A stretch of DNA of 64,000 bases from Microbacterium ginsengisoli (GCF_000956535.1 NZ_JYIY01000069.1:20157-84156); one strand, 5' to 3'; positions 29,030-38,869 are shown, numbered from the stretch's first letter. Notes: generated by a model not told the origin, from the letters alone. Made by a program: numbers and translations.

Positions 29030-29635
29030 ATGCCCGAATCGAACATCATCGCCGTCACCTTCGACGACCGCTCGAACGCCTTCCAGGCGCTCAGCGAGCT
29101 GAAGGGAGCAGGCATGGAAGGCCGCGTCGACGTCGCCGCCGCGGCCGTCGTCACCCGCGACGCCGACGGGCGCATCTCGATGCCCGACGGCGTCGACAAC
29201 AACGGCGCCATGGGCACCTGGGGCGGCAGCCTCGTGGGACTCCTGATCGGCGTGATCGGCGGACCCATCGGCATGCTGCTCGGCTGGACGGGCGGGCTGC
29301 TCGTGGGCGGCGCCTTCGATCTGCGGCGCGTCGACCGCTCGGCGGGCGCGCTCGAGCAGATCAGCAGTGCCATCCCGATCGGCGGCACCGCCCTCATCGC
29401 CGAGGTCACCGAGTACGCCCGTGAGGTCGTCGACGGTGAGATGGCGAAGCTCGACGGCGTCGTCATCCGGCGCCCGCGCGAGGAGGTGCTCGACGAGATG
29501 GAGGCCGCCGAGGAGGCCTACCGTGAAGCCGAGAAGGAGGCGCGGCGTCACGCGCGTGAGCAGCGCAAGGCCGAGCGCAAGACCGATGCGGCGGAGCGCA
29601 CCGCGGCGCTGAAGGAGAAGCTCGGCGCCAGTTGA
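29030..29635 (+). CDS. DUF1269 membrane protein
   Basis: 201 aa, ATG 29030 with AGGAGG. NIIAVTFDDRSNAFQALSELKGAG is the DUF1269 ferredoxin-like start. Then GSLVGLLIGVIGGPIGMLLGWTGGLLVGG is a Gly-rich double membrane hairpin, and GTALIAEVTEYAREVVDGEMAKLDG continues the domain. The last 50 residues are a charged helix (EAEKEARRHAREQRKAERKTDAAERT). Often found near stress genes such as the hsp20 gene that follows. Role unknown. Confidence 0.82.
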   Translation: MPESNIIAVTFDDRSNAFQALSELKGAGMEGRVDVAAAAVVTRDADGRISMPDGVDNNGAMGTWGGSLVGLLIGVIGGPIGMLLGWTGGLLVGGAFDLRRVDRSAGALEQISSAIPIGGTALIAEVTEYAREVVDGEMAKLDGVVIRRPREEVLDEMEAAEEAYREAEKEARRHAREQRKAERKTDAAERTAALKEKLGAS

Positions 29636-29650
29636 TCCGCCATGCGAAGA

Positions 29651-29680
29651 GGGCTGCCGGTGCAGGAGCGCCGGCAGCCC
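29651..29680 (+). terminator. Hairpin terminator after the DUF1269 gene
   Basis: GGGCTGCCGG pairs with CCGGCAGCCC, loop of 10, followed by TTCG. No long T run. Confidence 0.6.
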
Positions 29681-29873
29681 TTCGCCGCGCGTTCGGCGGG
29701 CGGGCCGGGCGGAAGTAGGGTCTTCGGTCTGCCGGTGGGCGTGGCATCCTTCGGCGAGCCGGCCTGCTCCGGGGGACTGTGCACAATGCGCAGTCGTGGG
29801 CTCCGGACCGCGATGGAGCGGTCCCGCCCCGGGATCTCACCCATTTCGCCGTCGGCGAACGACGCCGCCTTCG

Positions 29874-29900
29874 CTGGCACTCTCACTGCCCGAGTGCTAA
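29874..29900 (+). promoter_or_regulatory. CIRCE operator (HrcA site)
   Basis: CTGGCACTC, nine bases, GAGTGCTAA: matches TTAGCACTC-N9-GAGTGCTAA with two mismatches in the left arm. It lies about 85 bases upstream of the hsp20 start. Confidence 0.85.
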
Positions 29901-29910
29901 TCTCGCTCTA

Positions 29911-29931
29911 GTTGAGCCAATCAGACTCAAC
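29911..29931 (+). promoter_or_regulatory. HAIR operator (HspR site)
   Basis: GTTGAGC, seven bases, ACTCAAC: matches the HspR inverted repeat CTTGAGT-N7-ACTCAAG with a symmetric end substitution. It sits 10 bases after the CIRCE, giving double heat-shock repression of hsp20. Confidence 0.85.
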
Positions 29932-29983
29932 TTTCGCAGACCCGGGTGGATGCTGCATCCGCCCCGCTCACACAGGAGAACCC

Positions 29984-30424
29984 ATGGCGACCTACGACCT
30001 GCTCCGCGACCTGGAGCGCTTCGCGACCACGACTCTCGACCAGACCCGCCGTGGTCCGCGCCAGATGCCGATGGACGTCTACCGCGACGGCGACCACTAC
30101 GTGCTCACCGCCGACCTCCCGGGCGTCGACCCGGGTTCGATCGACGTCGACGTCGACGGACAGCTGCTCACCATCCGCGCCGAGCGCACCCTGCCCAGCG
30201 GCGAGGGCGTCAGCTGGATCACCCGCGAGCGGGAAGCCGGCGCCTACCTGCGCCAGCTGCAGCTCGGGCGTGGCATCGACACGGAGACCATCTCGGCGAG
30301 CTACCGCGACGGCGTGTTGAGCGTGACCCTGCCTGTCAGCGAGAAGGCGAAGCCGCGCAAGGTGGCCGTGGCCGGCGCCGCCGAGGCGGTCACCGTGACC
30401 GAGGGCGCGACTCCCGCCGCCTGA
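29984..30424 (+). CDS. hsp20: Small heat-shock protein Hsp20
   Basis: 146 aa, ATG 29984 with AGGAG upstream. RGPRQMPMDVYRDGDHYVLTADLPGVDPGSIDVDVDGQLLTIRAERT is the alpha-crystallin start. GAYLRQLQLGRGIDTETISASYRDGVLSVTLPVSEKAKPRKVAV closes it, with the GVL motif. This holdase chaperone binds unfolding proteins as an oligomer. Both HrcA- and HspR-type operators stand upstream. Confidence 0.95.
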   Translation: MATYDLLRDLERFATTTLDQTRRGPRQMPMDVYRDGDHYVLTADLPGVDPGSIDVDVDGQLLTIRAERTLPSGEGVSWITREREAGAYLRQLQLGRGIDTETISASYRDGVLSVTLPVSEKAKPRKVAVAGAAEAVTVTEGATPAA

Positions 30425-30458
30425 CCCATCGACCGCGCCGACCGGCGCACAGACGGAG

Positions 30459-30488
30459 CGCCCCTGGCCCGAGTACGGGCCGGGGGCG
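30459..30488 (+). terminator. Hairpin terminator after hsp20
   Basis: CGCCCCTGGCCC and GGGCCGGGGGCG form a GC stem with one bulge around GAGTAC. Lies between convergent genes, so it may serve both. Confidence 0.55.
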
Positions 30489-30505
30489 TTCGCGCATTCC
30501 CGCAG

Positions 30506-31255
30506 CTACCGCAGGTCGGCGGGTTTCATCCGCACCGGTCCCATCCAGAGCGCGACGAGCACGGATGTGACCGCCCCGGCCGCCATGATGGCCGCGAGCA
30601 CGACGATCTGGAACCGGCCCGCCTCCAGCGGCGAGATCCCCCCGAAGATCGCGCCGACGAAGGCGCCCGGCAGCACGACGAGACCGGTCGTCTTGGTCTG
30701 GTCGATCGAGGGGATGAGGGCATCGCGCACGGCCTGCCGCGCCAGCGCCAGGGTCGACTGCCGGGGCCGCGCGCCGAGGGCGAGCCACCCCTCCACCTCG
30801 TCCCAGTGGTCGACGATTCCGCGGGTGAACATGCGGCCGGTGAGGGTCGCGATGCTCATGGCGTTGCCGATGACGATCGCGCCGATCGCCAGCGCGTAGC
30901 GTGCGGTCAGCTCGAGCGCACCGGTCGCGAACACGATCGTCGTCGCGAACACGACCCCCGACACGATGGATGTCGTCATCATCGCCGCGTGGCGCCGCGA
31001 CCATCCGATGCGTCCGGTCGCCACCGACGCCGCGATCACGAACATCGCGACGAGGGTCAGTGCGATCAGCCTCGCGTCGGTGATGAGTCCGGTCAGCAGC
31101 ACGCTGATCACCGCGAGCTGCACCGCGCCGCGCACGATCGCCAGCAGCGGCGACCACAGGCCCGGCACGCGGAAGGCGGCGAGCACGACCGTCGTGACGG
31201 CCGCGAGCACCCCGACACCGACGAGCGAGGGGAGCAGGTCGGTCGGCGGATTCAC
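30506..31255 (-). CDS. UPF0014-family membrane permease (FetB-like)
   Basis: 249 aa from GTG 31255. About seven membrane spans: LLPSLVGVGVLAAVTTVVLAA, LLAIVRGAVQLAVISVLLTGLI and others, with AIGAIVIGNAMSIATL, then the conserved LALGARPRQSTLALARQAVRDALIPSIDQTKTTGLVVLPGAFVGAIFGG motif of FetB/YbbM. FetB pairs with the ATPase FetA in iron or metal export, but no ATPase gene is adjacent. It stands alone, convergent with hsp20. Confidence 0.85.
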   Translation of the reverse strand: MNPPTDLLPSLVGVGVLAAVTTVVLAAFRVPGLWSPLLAIVRGAVQLAVISVLLTGLITDARLIALTLVAMFVIAASVATGRIGWSRRHAAMMTTSIVSGVVFATTIVFATGALELTARYALAIGAIVIGNAMSIATLTGRMFTRGIVDHWDEVEGWLALGARPRQSTLALARQAVRDALIPSIDQTKTTGLVVLPGAFVGAIFGGISPLEAGRFQIVVLAAIMAAGAVTSVLVALWMGPVRMKPADLR

Positions 31256-31332
31256 AGCGCGAGCGTAGCCCCGCGGCATCCTGAGGCCCGAATCTCGGCG
31301 CATTCTTTGAATCGCACCGCCAGGATGGGCGC

Positions 31333-31929
31333 GTGAACATCATCGACAGTCTCGGAAGCCTCGGTCCCCTCGCCCTCGTGCTCGTCGCCGTCATCGTCTT
31401 CATCGAGAACGGTCTGTTCTTCCCCTTCCTGCCCGGCGACAGCCTCCTGTTCGCCGCGGCGATCCTCGCGGTGCCGCTGAACACCTCCTGGGTGCTGATC
31501 GCGGCGATCGCCGCGGTCGCCGCGATCGTCGGCGCCGAGCTGTCGTTCTGGATCGGTCGTCGCTACGGGCGGCGCCTCTTCCGTCCCGGGGCGCGGCTGT
31601 TCAAGCCTGAGTACCTCGCCGAAGCACACGGCTTCTTCGAGCGCTACGGGGTGGGCGCGATCATCCTGGCCCGTTTCGTGCCGATCGTGCGCACCTACAT
31701 CTCGCCCGCGGCGGGCGTCTCCGACATGCCGCGTGCCCGCTTCTCGATGTGGAACGCGATCGGCGCCGTGATCTGGGCGGGCATTCTCGGGCTCGCCGGC
31801 GCCCTGCTCGGCGGGGTGCCGTGGGTCGCCAACAACATCGAGTGGATCAGCATCGCGATCGTGCTCGTGACCGTCGCGCCGGTCGTCATCGGGGCGCTCG
31901 TGAAGCGCTCGAAGGCCAAGCGCGCATGA
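31333..31929 (+). CDS. dedA: DedA/SNARE-associated membrane protein
   Basis: 198 aa from GTG 31333. ALVLVAVIVFIENGLFFPFLPGDSLLFAAAILA contains the FxPGDS motif. SFWIGRRYGRRLFRPGARLFKPEYLAEAHGFFERYGVGAIILARFVPIVRTYISPAAGVSDMPRARFSMWNAIGAVIW shows the conserved F.R..P..R region. DedA proteins are lipid scramblases or flippases. The stop overlaps the next start (ATGA), so the two membrane genes are coupled. Confidence 0.92.
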   Translation: MNIIDSLGSLGPLALVLVAVIVFIENGLFFPFLPGDSLLFAAAILAVPLNTSWVLIAAIAAVAAIVGAELSFWIGRRYGRRLFRPGARLFKPEYLAEAHGFFERYGVGAIILARFVPIVRTYISPAAGVSDMPRARFSMWNAIGAVIWAGILGLAGALLGGVPWVANNIEWISIAIVLVTVAPVVIGALVKRSKAKRA

Positions 31930-32711
31930 GCGCGACGACTTCGGATGCCGCGCCCTCGCGCGTGCCCGATCCGACGCCGTCGTTCTGGGTGGCCAAAGCC
32001 GCGTCGACGGCGCTGGGCGAGGCGCTGTCGGACTTCTCGATCCGGGTGCTGCCGCCGGTGGTCGCCGTGCTGATCGCGTTCGTGCTGTTCTGCGCGGCAC
32101 TGGCGCTGCAGTTCACGCGTCGGCGCTACGTGCCCGAGGTCTACTGGTTCGCCGTCGCGATGGTGGGCGTCTTCGGCACGATGGCCGCCGATGTCGCGCA
32201 CGTCGTCGTGGGCCTTCCGTATGCGGTGTCGGCGACGCTCTACGCGGTGTTCCTCGCGGCCGTCTTCCTCGTCTGGTGGCGGGTGGAGCGCACCCTGTCG
32301 GTGCACGCGATCACCACGACCCGGCGCGAGGCGTTCTACTGGGCGGCCGTCATCGGCACCTTCGCCCTCGGCACGGCGGTCGGCGACTTCGCCGCGGTGA
32401 CCCTGGGACTCGGCTACGCTCCGTCGATCCTCGTGTTCGCGGTGCTCATCCTCGTTCCGGCACTCGGCTACCGCTTCCTGCGCTTCGGCGCCGTGTTCGC
32501 GTTCTGGTTCGCCTACGTGCTCACCCGTCCGCTCGGCGCCTCGGTCGCCGACTGGCTCGGCAAGCCCGTCGACGAGGGAGGGGTAGGCGTCGGCAGCGGC
32601 TGGGTGTCGCTCGGATTCGCGCTGGTCATGGTGATCGTCGTCGCGATCATCCGTCAGCGGCGCAGCGTGGCGGGCACGGCCCCGGTCGCCGCATCCGACC
32701 TCGGTCTGTGA
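31926..32711 (+). CDS. COG4705-type multi-span membrane protein
   Basis: 261 aa. About seven to eight hydrophobic helices. Family-typical segments are FWVAKAASTALGEALSDFSI, VYWFAVAMVGVFGTMAADVAHV, REAFYWAAVIGTFALGTAVGDFAAVTLGLGY and FGAVFAFWFAYVLTRPLGASVADWLGKP. The three repeats with GTALGD-like motifs mark COG4705. Members have no firm function; some sit with metal or stress genes. Translationally coupled to the dedA gene. Confidence 0.85.
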   Translation: MSATTSDAAPSRVPDPTPSFWVAKAASTALGEALSDFSIRVLPPVVAVLIAFVLFCAALALQFTRRRYVPEVYWFAVAMVGVFGTMAADVAHVVVGLPYAVSATLYAVFLAAVFLVWWRVERTLSVHAITTTRREAFYWAAVIGTFALGTAVGDFAAVTLGLGYAPSILVFAVLILVPALGYRFLRFGAVFAFWFAYVLTRPLGASVADWLGKPVDEGGVGVGSGWVSLGFALVMVIVVAIIRQRRSVAGTAPVAASDLGL

Positions 32712-32753
32712 CCGGCGCGGCAGCCGCGCGTCATCGATCCGGCCGCTGAGCGC

Positions 32754-33793
<1,040 letters not shown>

Positions 33794-33797
<4 letters not shown>

Positions 33798-35281
33798 GCG
33801 GTCTTCTTCCGGCGGGCGTCGGCGAGGAGCAGTGCGACGCTCGGCACCGACAGGGCGATCAGCAGGATCGCATATGGTGCGGCCGATGCGAAGTCGGCGT
33901 TGATCGTCGCCGACCAGAACTGGGTCGCGAGCGTGCTGGTGCCGGCCGGGGCGAGCAGCAGAGTCGCCGTGAGCTCGTTCGCGCAGCCGAGGCCGGTGAG
34001 TGCGAGAGCCGCGCCGAACGACGAGAGCATGAGCGGCGCGGTGACCGTCAGCTTCGCGCCGAGCGAGCTGCGCCCGAGAGAGCGCGCCGCCTCTTCGAGC
34101 CCGCGCGGCACCTGGGCGAGGCCGGTGCGCAGGCTCACCAGCGCCCGCGGCAGGAACACGATGACGTAGGCCGAGATCACCGTGACCGGCGTCTGGTAGA
34201 CGGCCGGAAGCACCCGCAGGGTGACCGTCACGAGCGCGAGGGCGACGATGATCGTCGGCAGGCTGCTCGCGAGGTACATCGCGCCTTCGATCACGCGGGA
34301 CATGCGGCCCGGGTACCGCACCGCGAGCCACGCGCCGGGCAGGGCGATGACGGTCGCCGCGATCGCGCCGCCCGCCGAGAGCATCAGGGTCTGCCCGAGG
34401 GTGGAGAGCAGGTCGCCGGCCGCCCAGGCCTCCGGGCGCAGGGCCCAGCGCACGAGGCTCACGCCCGGCACACCGACAGCGAGTGCGAGCACGAGGGTCA
34501 GTGCCAGGGCCACGGGCACCGCGCGCCACCCGAGTCGGTGTGGCACGGCGGGGCGCGGCGCACCGCGGCCGATGCGTGCGTAGCGCGCGGAGCCGCGTGC
34601 CGACGCCTCGCCGACGAGCAGCACGAGGCACAGCAGCGCGAGCACCACGCCGAGTGCGTTGGCGGCAGGACCCGCGAACGTCGACTGGAACTGGCTGACG
34701 ATCGCGGTGGTGAAGGTGTCGAACCGCAGCAGTGCGAAGGCGCCGTACTCGGCGAGCAGGTGCAGCCCGACGACCAGTCCGCCGCCGAGGATCGCGATGC
34801 GCAGCTGGGGGAGGGTCACGCGCAGGAAGGTGCGCACGGGGCCGTGCCCGAGCGCGCGGGCGGACTCCTCGAGCGCCGGGTCGAGCCGCCGTAGGGCGGC
34901 GAGGGCGGGGAGGTAGACGAGGGGATAGTACGCGCCCACCGCGACGAGGAGCCCTCCCGACAGTCCGCCGAGGGAGGGCACCGCCGACACCCATCCGTAG
35001 CTGCTGACGAATGCGGGCATCGCGAGCGGAGCAGCGAGCGCGATGGCCCAGACGCGCCTCCCCGGGAGGGCGGTGCGCTCGACGACCCATGCGGCGAGCA
35101 CCCCCACGACCACGCACAGCGGAACCCCCACCACGACCAGGCCGATCGTGTTCAGCAGCAGCTCGCCGACCCGCGGCCGGAAGATGAGCGGCGCCAGCTG
35201 CGCCCAGCCCTCATCGATCGCGACCCAGGCGACGAAGCCGACGGGCACGAGCATGAGCGCGGCGACCACGAGCGTGAGCAC
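33794..35281 (-). CDS. fbpB: Iron(III) ABC transporter permease, fused double unit
   Basis: 495 aa from GTG 35281. It contains two binding-protein-dependent transport modules in one chain. Each has an EAA loop: LDPALEESARALGHGPVRTFLRVTLPQLR in the first, VPRGLEEAARSLGRSSLGAKLTVTAPLM in the second. About 12 membrane helices. In-frame Arg-rich sequence continues upstream to a TGA at 35360 without a standard start; true translation could begin earlier at CTG. No ribosome site is clear, suggesting coupling to the binding protein gene. Confidence 0.9.
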
Positions 35282-35363
35282 GACCAGCGGCGCCGGGGCT
35301 CGACGAGCCCGGCGCCGGAGGGTCGCGCCGCCGATCGGGGCGCTCGCAGCGAGAGCGGTCAGA

Positions 35364-36413
35364 TCAGATCAGCCCCGCCGCGGTCATGAGGTCGGAGACC
35401 TGCGAGCTGTTGAGGGTTGAGGGGTCGATCGCTGGCGGCTGCAGCGTGTCGAGCGCCGGCAGCGCCGGGTTGGAGGCGACGCCGCTGCCGATCGCGTACT
35501 CGAAGCTGGTGCCGTCGCGCAGCACCTGCTGGCCCGCGGCGGAGGTGATGAACGCGATGAACGCCTGTGCCGCCTGCTGGTGGGTGCTGGACTTCAGCAC
35601 GCCACCGCCCGAGATGCTGACGAAGGCGCCCGGGTCCTGGTTCGTGAAGTAGGCCAGCTTCGTGTTGTTGCTGTTCTCCTTCGTCTTCGACTGATCGATG
35701 AACCAGTAGTAGTGGTAGATGATGCCGAGGGGCACCTGGCCGGAGTTGACGGCCTTCATGACGGTCGAGTTGCCCTTGTAGGCGACGGAGTTCTGCTTCA
35801 TCGCGTCGAGCCAGGCGGTCGTCGCATCGACGCCCTTCTGCTGCAGGATCGCGGACACGATCGCCTGGAAGTCGGCTCCGGTGGGGGATGCCGCCCACTT
35901 GCCCTTCCACTCCGGCTTCTCGAGGTCCATGATCGACGTCGGCAGCTGGTCGGCGGAGATGAGCGACGGGTTGTAGACCATCACCGTCGAGCGGGCGGCG
36001 ATGCCGGTCCAGTCGCCGCTGGCGGGGCGGTAGGCGGCCGGAACGTTGTCGAGGGTCGAGGCATCGAGCGGGGCGAAGAGCCCGGCCTTCTCGACGAGCG
36101 ACATCGCCGGCGAGTTCTCCGTGAGGAAGACGTCGGCGGGCGATGCGGCGCCCTCCTGCACGATCTGGTTGCCGAGCTCGGAGTCGTCCCCGTTGCGAAG
36201 GACGACCTTCACACCGGTCTGCTTCGTGAACGCGTCGGCCCATGCCTGGGTGAGTTCTTCGTGCTGTGCGTTGTAGACCGTGATGGTCTGGCCGGAGATG
36301 TCGCCGGATGCGCTCGCGCTGGGCGACGACGAGGACGAGCACGCGGCGAGGCTGACGGCGACGGCGAGAACGGCGGATGCCGCGGCGAGACGGCGTGCGG
36401 TACGGCGGGGCAT
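35364..36413 (-). CDS. fbpA: Iron(III) ABC transporter substrate-binding lipoprotein
   Basis: 349 aa. Signal peptide MPRRTARRLAAASAVLAVAVS with lipobox LAAC at the cleavage site. Mature part: ITVYNAQHEELTQAWADAFTKQTGVKVVLRNGDDSELGNQIVQEG, then ADVFLTENSPAMSLVEKAGLF, as in ferric-binding proteins. IIYHYYWFIDQ holds the paired Tyr residues that bind iron in FbpA-type proteins. First gene of a three-gene operon with an IdeR-type box upstream. Confidence 0.93.
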   Translation of the reverse strand: MPRRTARRLAAASAVLAVAVSLAACSSSSSPSASASGDISGQTITVYNAQHEELTQAWADAFTKQTGVKVVLRNGDDSELGNQIVQEGAASPADVFLTENSPAMSLVEKAGLFAPLDASTLDNVPAAYRPASGDWTGIAARSTVMVYNPSLISADQLPTSIMDLEKPEWKGKWAASPTGADFQAIVSAILQQKGVDATTAWLDAMKQNSVAYKGNSTVMKAVNSGQVPLGIIYHYYWFIDQSKTKENSNNTKLAYFTNQDPGAFVSISGGGVLKSSTHQQAAQAFIAFITSAAGQQVLRDGTSFEYAIGSGVASNPALPALDTLQPPAIDPSTLNSSQVSDLMTAAGLI

Positions 36414-36436
36414 GACGGGAACCTTCGGTCGATGGG

Positions 36437-36451
36437 AGGTAAGGCTTACCT
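36437..36451 (-). promoter_or_regulatory. Iron box (IdeR/DtxR operator)
   Basis: AGGTAAG, G, CTTACCT: a perfect palindrome about a central base, close to TTAGGTTAGGCTAACCTAA. It lies 24 bases before the fbpA start. Repression when iron is plentiful is expected. Confidence 0.85.
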
Positions 36452-36572
36452 GACTTGGGCCTCGTGAATAGTACGTCCCCGGCGCGCCCAGCGCCATTCG
36501 GACGGCCGTGAGAATCGGGATGCGGCGGTCACGGGTTGCGCGCTCCCGGGTGGGTCGGGGTAGGGTGGCCGC

Positions 36573-36599
36573 GTGCTGACCTGTCTGTGTTGTCGCTGA
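36573..36599 (+). CDS. Poly-cysteine leader peptide (leaderless, attenuator)
   Basis: Eight codons from GTG 36573: V-L-T-C-L-C-C-R, then TGA. Three of eight residues are Cys. TAGGGT (36561-36566) ends six bases before the GTG, so the transcript should start at it. It is followed by hairpins and, 77 bases later, the cysteine-synthase-type gene. Leaderless poly-Cys leaders that attenuate downstream genes by cysteine supply are known in mycobacteria; this is the same layout. Confidence 0.75.
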   Translation: MLTCLCCR

Positions 36600-36638
36600 T
36601 CGACGCCTTCGCGTCGTCTTCATCGACCCCCGTCAGCC

Positions 36639-36656
36639 GTCACGCCCCCGCGTGAC
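36639..36656 (+). promoter_or_regulatory. Attenuator hairpin before the CBS-type gene
   Basis: GTCACGC pairs with GCGTGAC around CCCC. A smaller stem (GACGC with GCGTC) precedes it at 36602-36615. The ribosome site AGGAA starts ten bases later. Stalling of ribosomes on the Cys codons could change which stem forms. Confidence 0.55.
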
Positions 36657-36676
36657 ACCACCCCCAGGAATCTCTC

Positions 36677-37666
36677 GTGCGCTACGCCTCGAGCGTGACC
36701 GACCTCGTCGGCAACACGCCTCTCGTCCGTCTGAACGCCGTCACCGCCGGCATCCGTGCCACCGTGCTCGCCAAGGTCGAGTACTTCAACCCGGGCGGCT
36801 CGAGCAAGGACCGCATCGCGGCATCCATCATCGACGCCGCCGAGCGGGACGGACTGCTCCGCCCGGGCGGCACGATCGTCGAGCCGACCTCGGGCAACAC
36901 TGGCGTCGGACTCGCGCTCGTCGCCCAGCAGCGTGGCTACCGGTGCGTGTTCGTCGTGCCCGACAAGGTCGCCGAGGACAAGCGGGCGGTGCTGCGGGCA
37001 TACGGCGCCGACGTCGTCGTCACGCCGACGAACGTCGAACCCGATGACCCCACCTCCTACTACTCGGTGTCCGACCGCCTCGCTCGCGAGATCCCGGGTG
37101 CCTTCAAGCCGAATCAGTACGCGAACCCGAACGGTCCGGCGAGCCACTACCGCTCGACCGGTCCTGAGATCTGGCGTGACACCGACGGACGCCTGACCCA
37201 CTTCGTGGCGGGCGTCGGCACCGGCGGCACCATCACGGGTACGGGCCGTTTCCTTCGGGATGCCGCGGGCTCCGCAGTGCGCATCATCGGCGTCGACCCG
37301 GTCGGCTCGATCTACTCCGGCGGCCCCGTGCACGGCTACGACGTCGAGGGCGTCGGCGAGGACATGTGGCCGGAGGCCTTCGACCCGACCGTCGTCGACG
37401 CCTACGAACGCGTGTCCGACGCGGAGTCGTTCGCGATGGCGCGGCGCCTCGCCCGCGAGGAGGGTCTGCTCGTCGGCGGCTCCAGCGGCATGGCGGCGGT
37501 CGGTGCGCTGCGCGTCGCGCGCGACCTCGACGAGCATGCCGTGGTCGTCGTGCTCCTGCCCGACCACGGCCGCGGCTACCTCTCGAAGCTGTACGACGAC
37601 GACTGGATGCGCGCCCACGGCTACGACGTCCCGACCCCGACCCCGATCACTGGAGTGAACGCATGA
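36677..37666 (+). CDS. Cystathionine beta-synthase / cysteine synthase-type PLP enzyme
   Basis: 329 aa from GTG 36677 with AGGAA upstream. PLP Lys44 lies in NPGGSSKDR; TSGNTGVGLAL binds the phosphate side; GVGTGGTITGTGRFLRD holds the second phosphate loop. No C-terminal CBS domains. Lengths and the following gene suggest reverse transsulphuration (homocysteine plus serine to cystathionine), but O-acetylserine sulphhydrylase activity is also possible. Its stop overlaps the next start. Confidence 0.9.
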   Translation: MRYASSVTDLVGNTPLVRLNAVTAGIRATVLAKVEYFNPGGSSKDRIAASIIDAAERDGLLRPGGTIVEPTSGNTGVGLALVAQQRGYRCVFVVPDKVAEDKRAVLRAYGADVVVTPTNVEPDDPTSYYSVSDRLAREIPGAFKPNQYANPNGPASHYRSTGPEIWRDTDGRLTHFVAGVGTGGTITGTGRFLRDAAGSAVRIIGVDPVGSIYSGGPVHGYDVEGVGEDMWPEAFDPTVVDAYERVSDAESFAMARRLAREEGLLVGGSSGMAAVGALRVARDLDEHAVVVVLLPDHGRGYLSKLYDDDWMRAHGYDVPTPTPITGVNA

Positions 37667-38826
37667 CCGACCACGCCTCGTCCGCCCGCGGCTTCGACAG
37701 CCTGGCGGTGCACGCCGGGCAGGAGTTCGACCCGACGACGGGCGCGGTCATCCCGCCCGTGCATTTCTCGTCGACGTACGCGCAGGACGGCATCGGCGGG
37801 CTGCGCGGCGGCTATGAGTACGGCCGCAGCGGCAATCCCACCCGCACCGCCCTCGAGCGTCAGATCGCGGCGATCGAAGGCGGCGTGCACGGTCTCTCGT
37901 TCGCGTCGGGCCTCGCCGCCGAGGACGCCCTGCTGCGCGCGGCACTGCAGCCCGGCGACGAGGTGCTTCTCGGCAACGACGTCTACGGCGGCACCTACCG
38001 GCTGATCGCCCGCATCCTCGGGCCCTGGGGAGTGGGCCTGCGGGTCGTCGACATGAGCGACCTCGCCCAGGTCGAGGCGGCACTCGCCGAGCGTCCGGCG
38101 AAGATCGTCTGGGTCGAGACCCCGTCGAACCCGCTGCTGCGCGTCACCGACATCGCCGGGCTCGCCCGCCTCGGCCACGAGGCCGGCGCGATCGTCGTCG
38201 TCGACAACACCTTCGCCTCCCCGGCCCTGCAGCAGCCGCTCCCGCTCGGCGCCGACGTCGTCGTGCACTCGACGACCAAGTACCTCGGTGGGCACTCTGA
38301 CGTGATCGGCGGTGCACTCGTCATCGCCGACGACGCGCTCGCCGAGAAGGCGCGCTTCCTGCAGTTCGCCGCCGGTGCCGTGTCGGGGCCGCTCGACGCG
38401 TGGCTCACGACCCGCGGCATCAAGACGCTCGCGGTGCGCATGCAGCGGCACTGCGAGAACGCGCAGCAGATCGCCGAGGTGCTCGAGGGGCACAACAAGG
38501 TCGCCCGGGTCTACTACCCCGGCCTCCCCTCGCACCCGGGACACGAGCTCGCCGCGCGACAGATGTCGGCGTTCGGCGGCATCGTCACGCTCGACCTCGG
38601 CGACGGGGCATCCGCCCGCCGCTTCGCCGAGTCGACGCGCCTCTTCACACTCGCCGAGTCGCTCGGCGGCGTCGAGTCGCTGGTCAACTACCCCGATGAG
38701 ATGACCCACGCCTCGGTGCGCGGCACCGAGCTCGCCGTGCCGGAGTCTGTCGTGCGGCTGTCGGTGGGCATCGAGTCGGTCGACGACCTCGTGGCCGACC
38801 TCGAGCAGGCGCTCGCCGCCCTCTGA
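37663..38826 (+). CDS. metB: Cystathionine gamma-synthase/gamma-lyase
   Basis: 387 aa. FDSLAVHAGQEFDPTTGAVIPPVHFSSTYAQ, YEYGRSGNPTRTALERQIAAIEGG, and PLP-Lys in HSTTKYLGGHSDVIGGALV are all hallmark sequence of this family. The C-terminal ESLGGVESLVNYPDEMTHASV carries the usual Ser-Leu-Gly motif. Actinobacterial members can act as synthase or lyase. With the adjacent CBS-type enzyme and cysteine attenuator, the cleavage direction to cysteine is plausible. Confidence 0.93.
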   Translation: MTDHASSARGFDSLAVHAGQEFDPTTGAVIPPVHFSSTYAQDGIGGLRGGYEYGRSGNPTRTALERQIAAIEGGVHGLSFASGLAAEDALLRAALQPGDEVLLGNDVYGGTYRLIARILGPWGVGLRVVDMSDLAQVEAALAERPAKIVWVETPSNPLLRVTDIAGLARLGHEAGAIVVVDNTFASPALQQPLPLGADVVVHSTTKYLGGHSDVIGGALVIADDALAEKARFLQFAAGAVSGPLDAWLTTRGIKTLAVRMQRHCENAQQIAEVLEGHNKVARVYYPGLPSHPGHELAARQMSAFGGIVTLDLGDGASARRFAESTRLFTLAESLGGVESLVNYPDEMTHASVRGTELAVPESVVRLSVGIESVDDLVADLEQALAAL

Positions 38827-38838
38827 GCCCCACGCATC

Positions 38839-38869
38839 GAGGCCCCCGGGAGATCATCCCGGGGGCCTC
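38839..38869. terminator. Bidirectional hairpin terminator
   Basis: 13-bp perfect stem GAGGCCCCCGGGA/TCCCGGGGGCCTC, loop GATCA, between convergent genes. Confidence 0.75.

Noticed and set aside
30390..31484. Long Arg-rich minus-strand frame across the UPF0014 gene
   Set aside because: It overlaps the well-supported permease in another frame and has composition typical of a GC-rich shadow.
38839..38869. Possible insertion-sequence end
   Set aside because: It is a perfect terminator-type hairpin between convergent genes, without a partner repeat or transposase.
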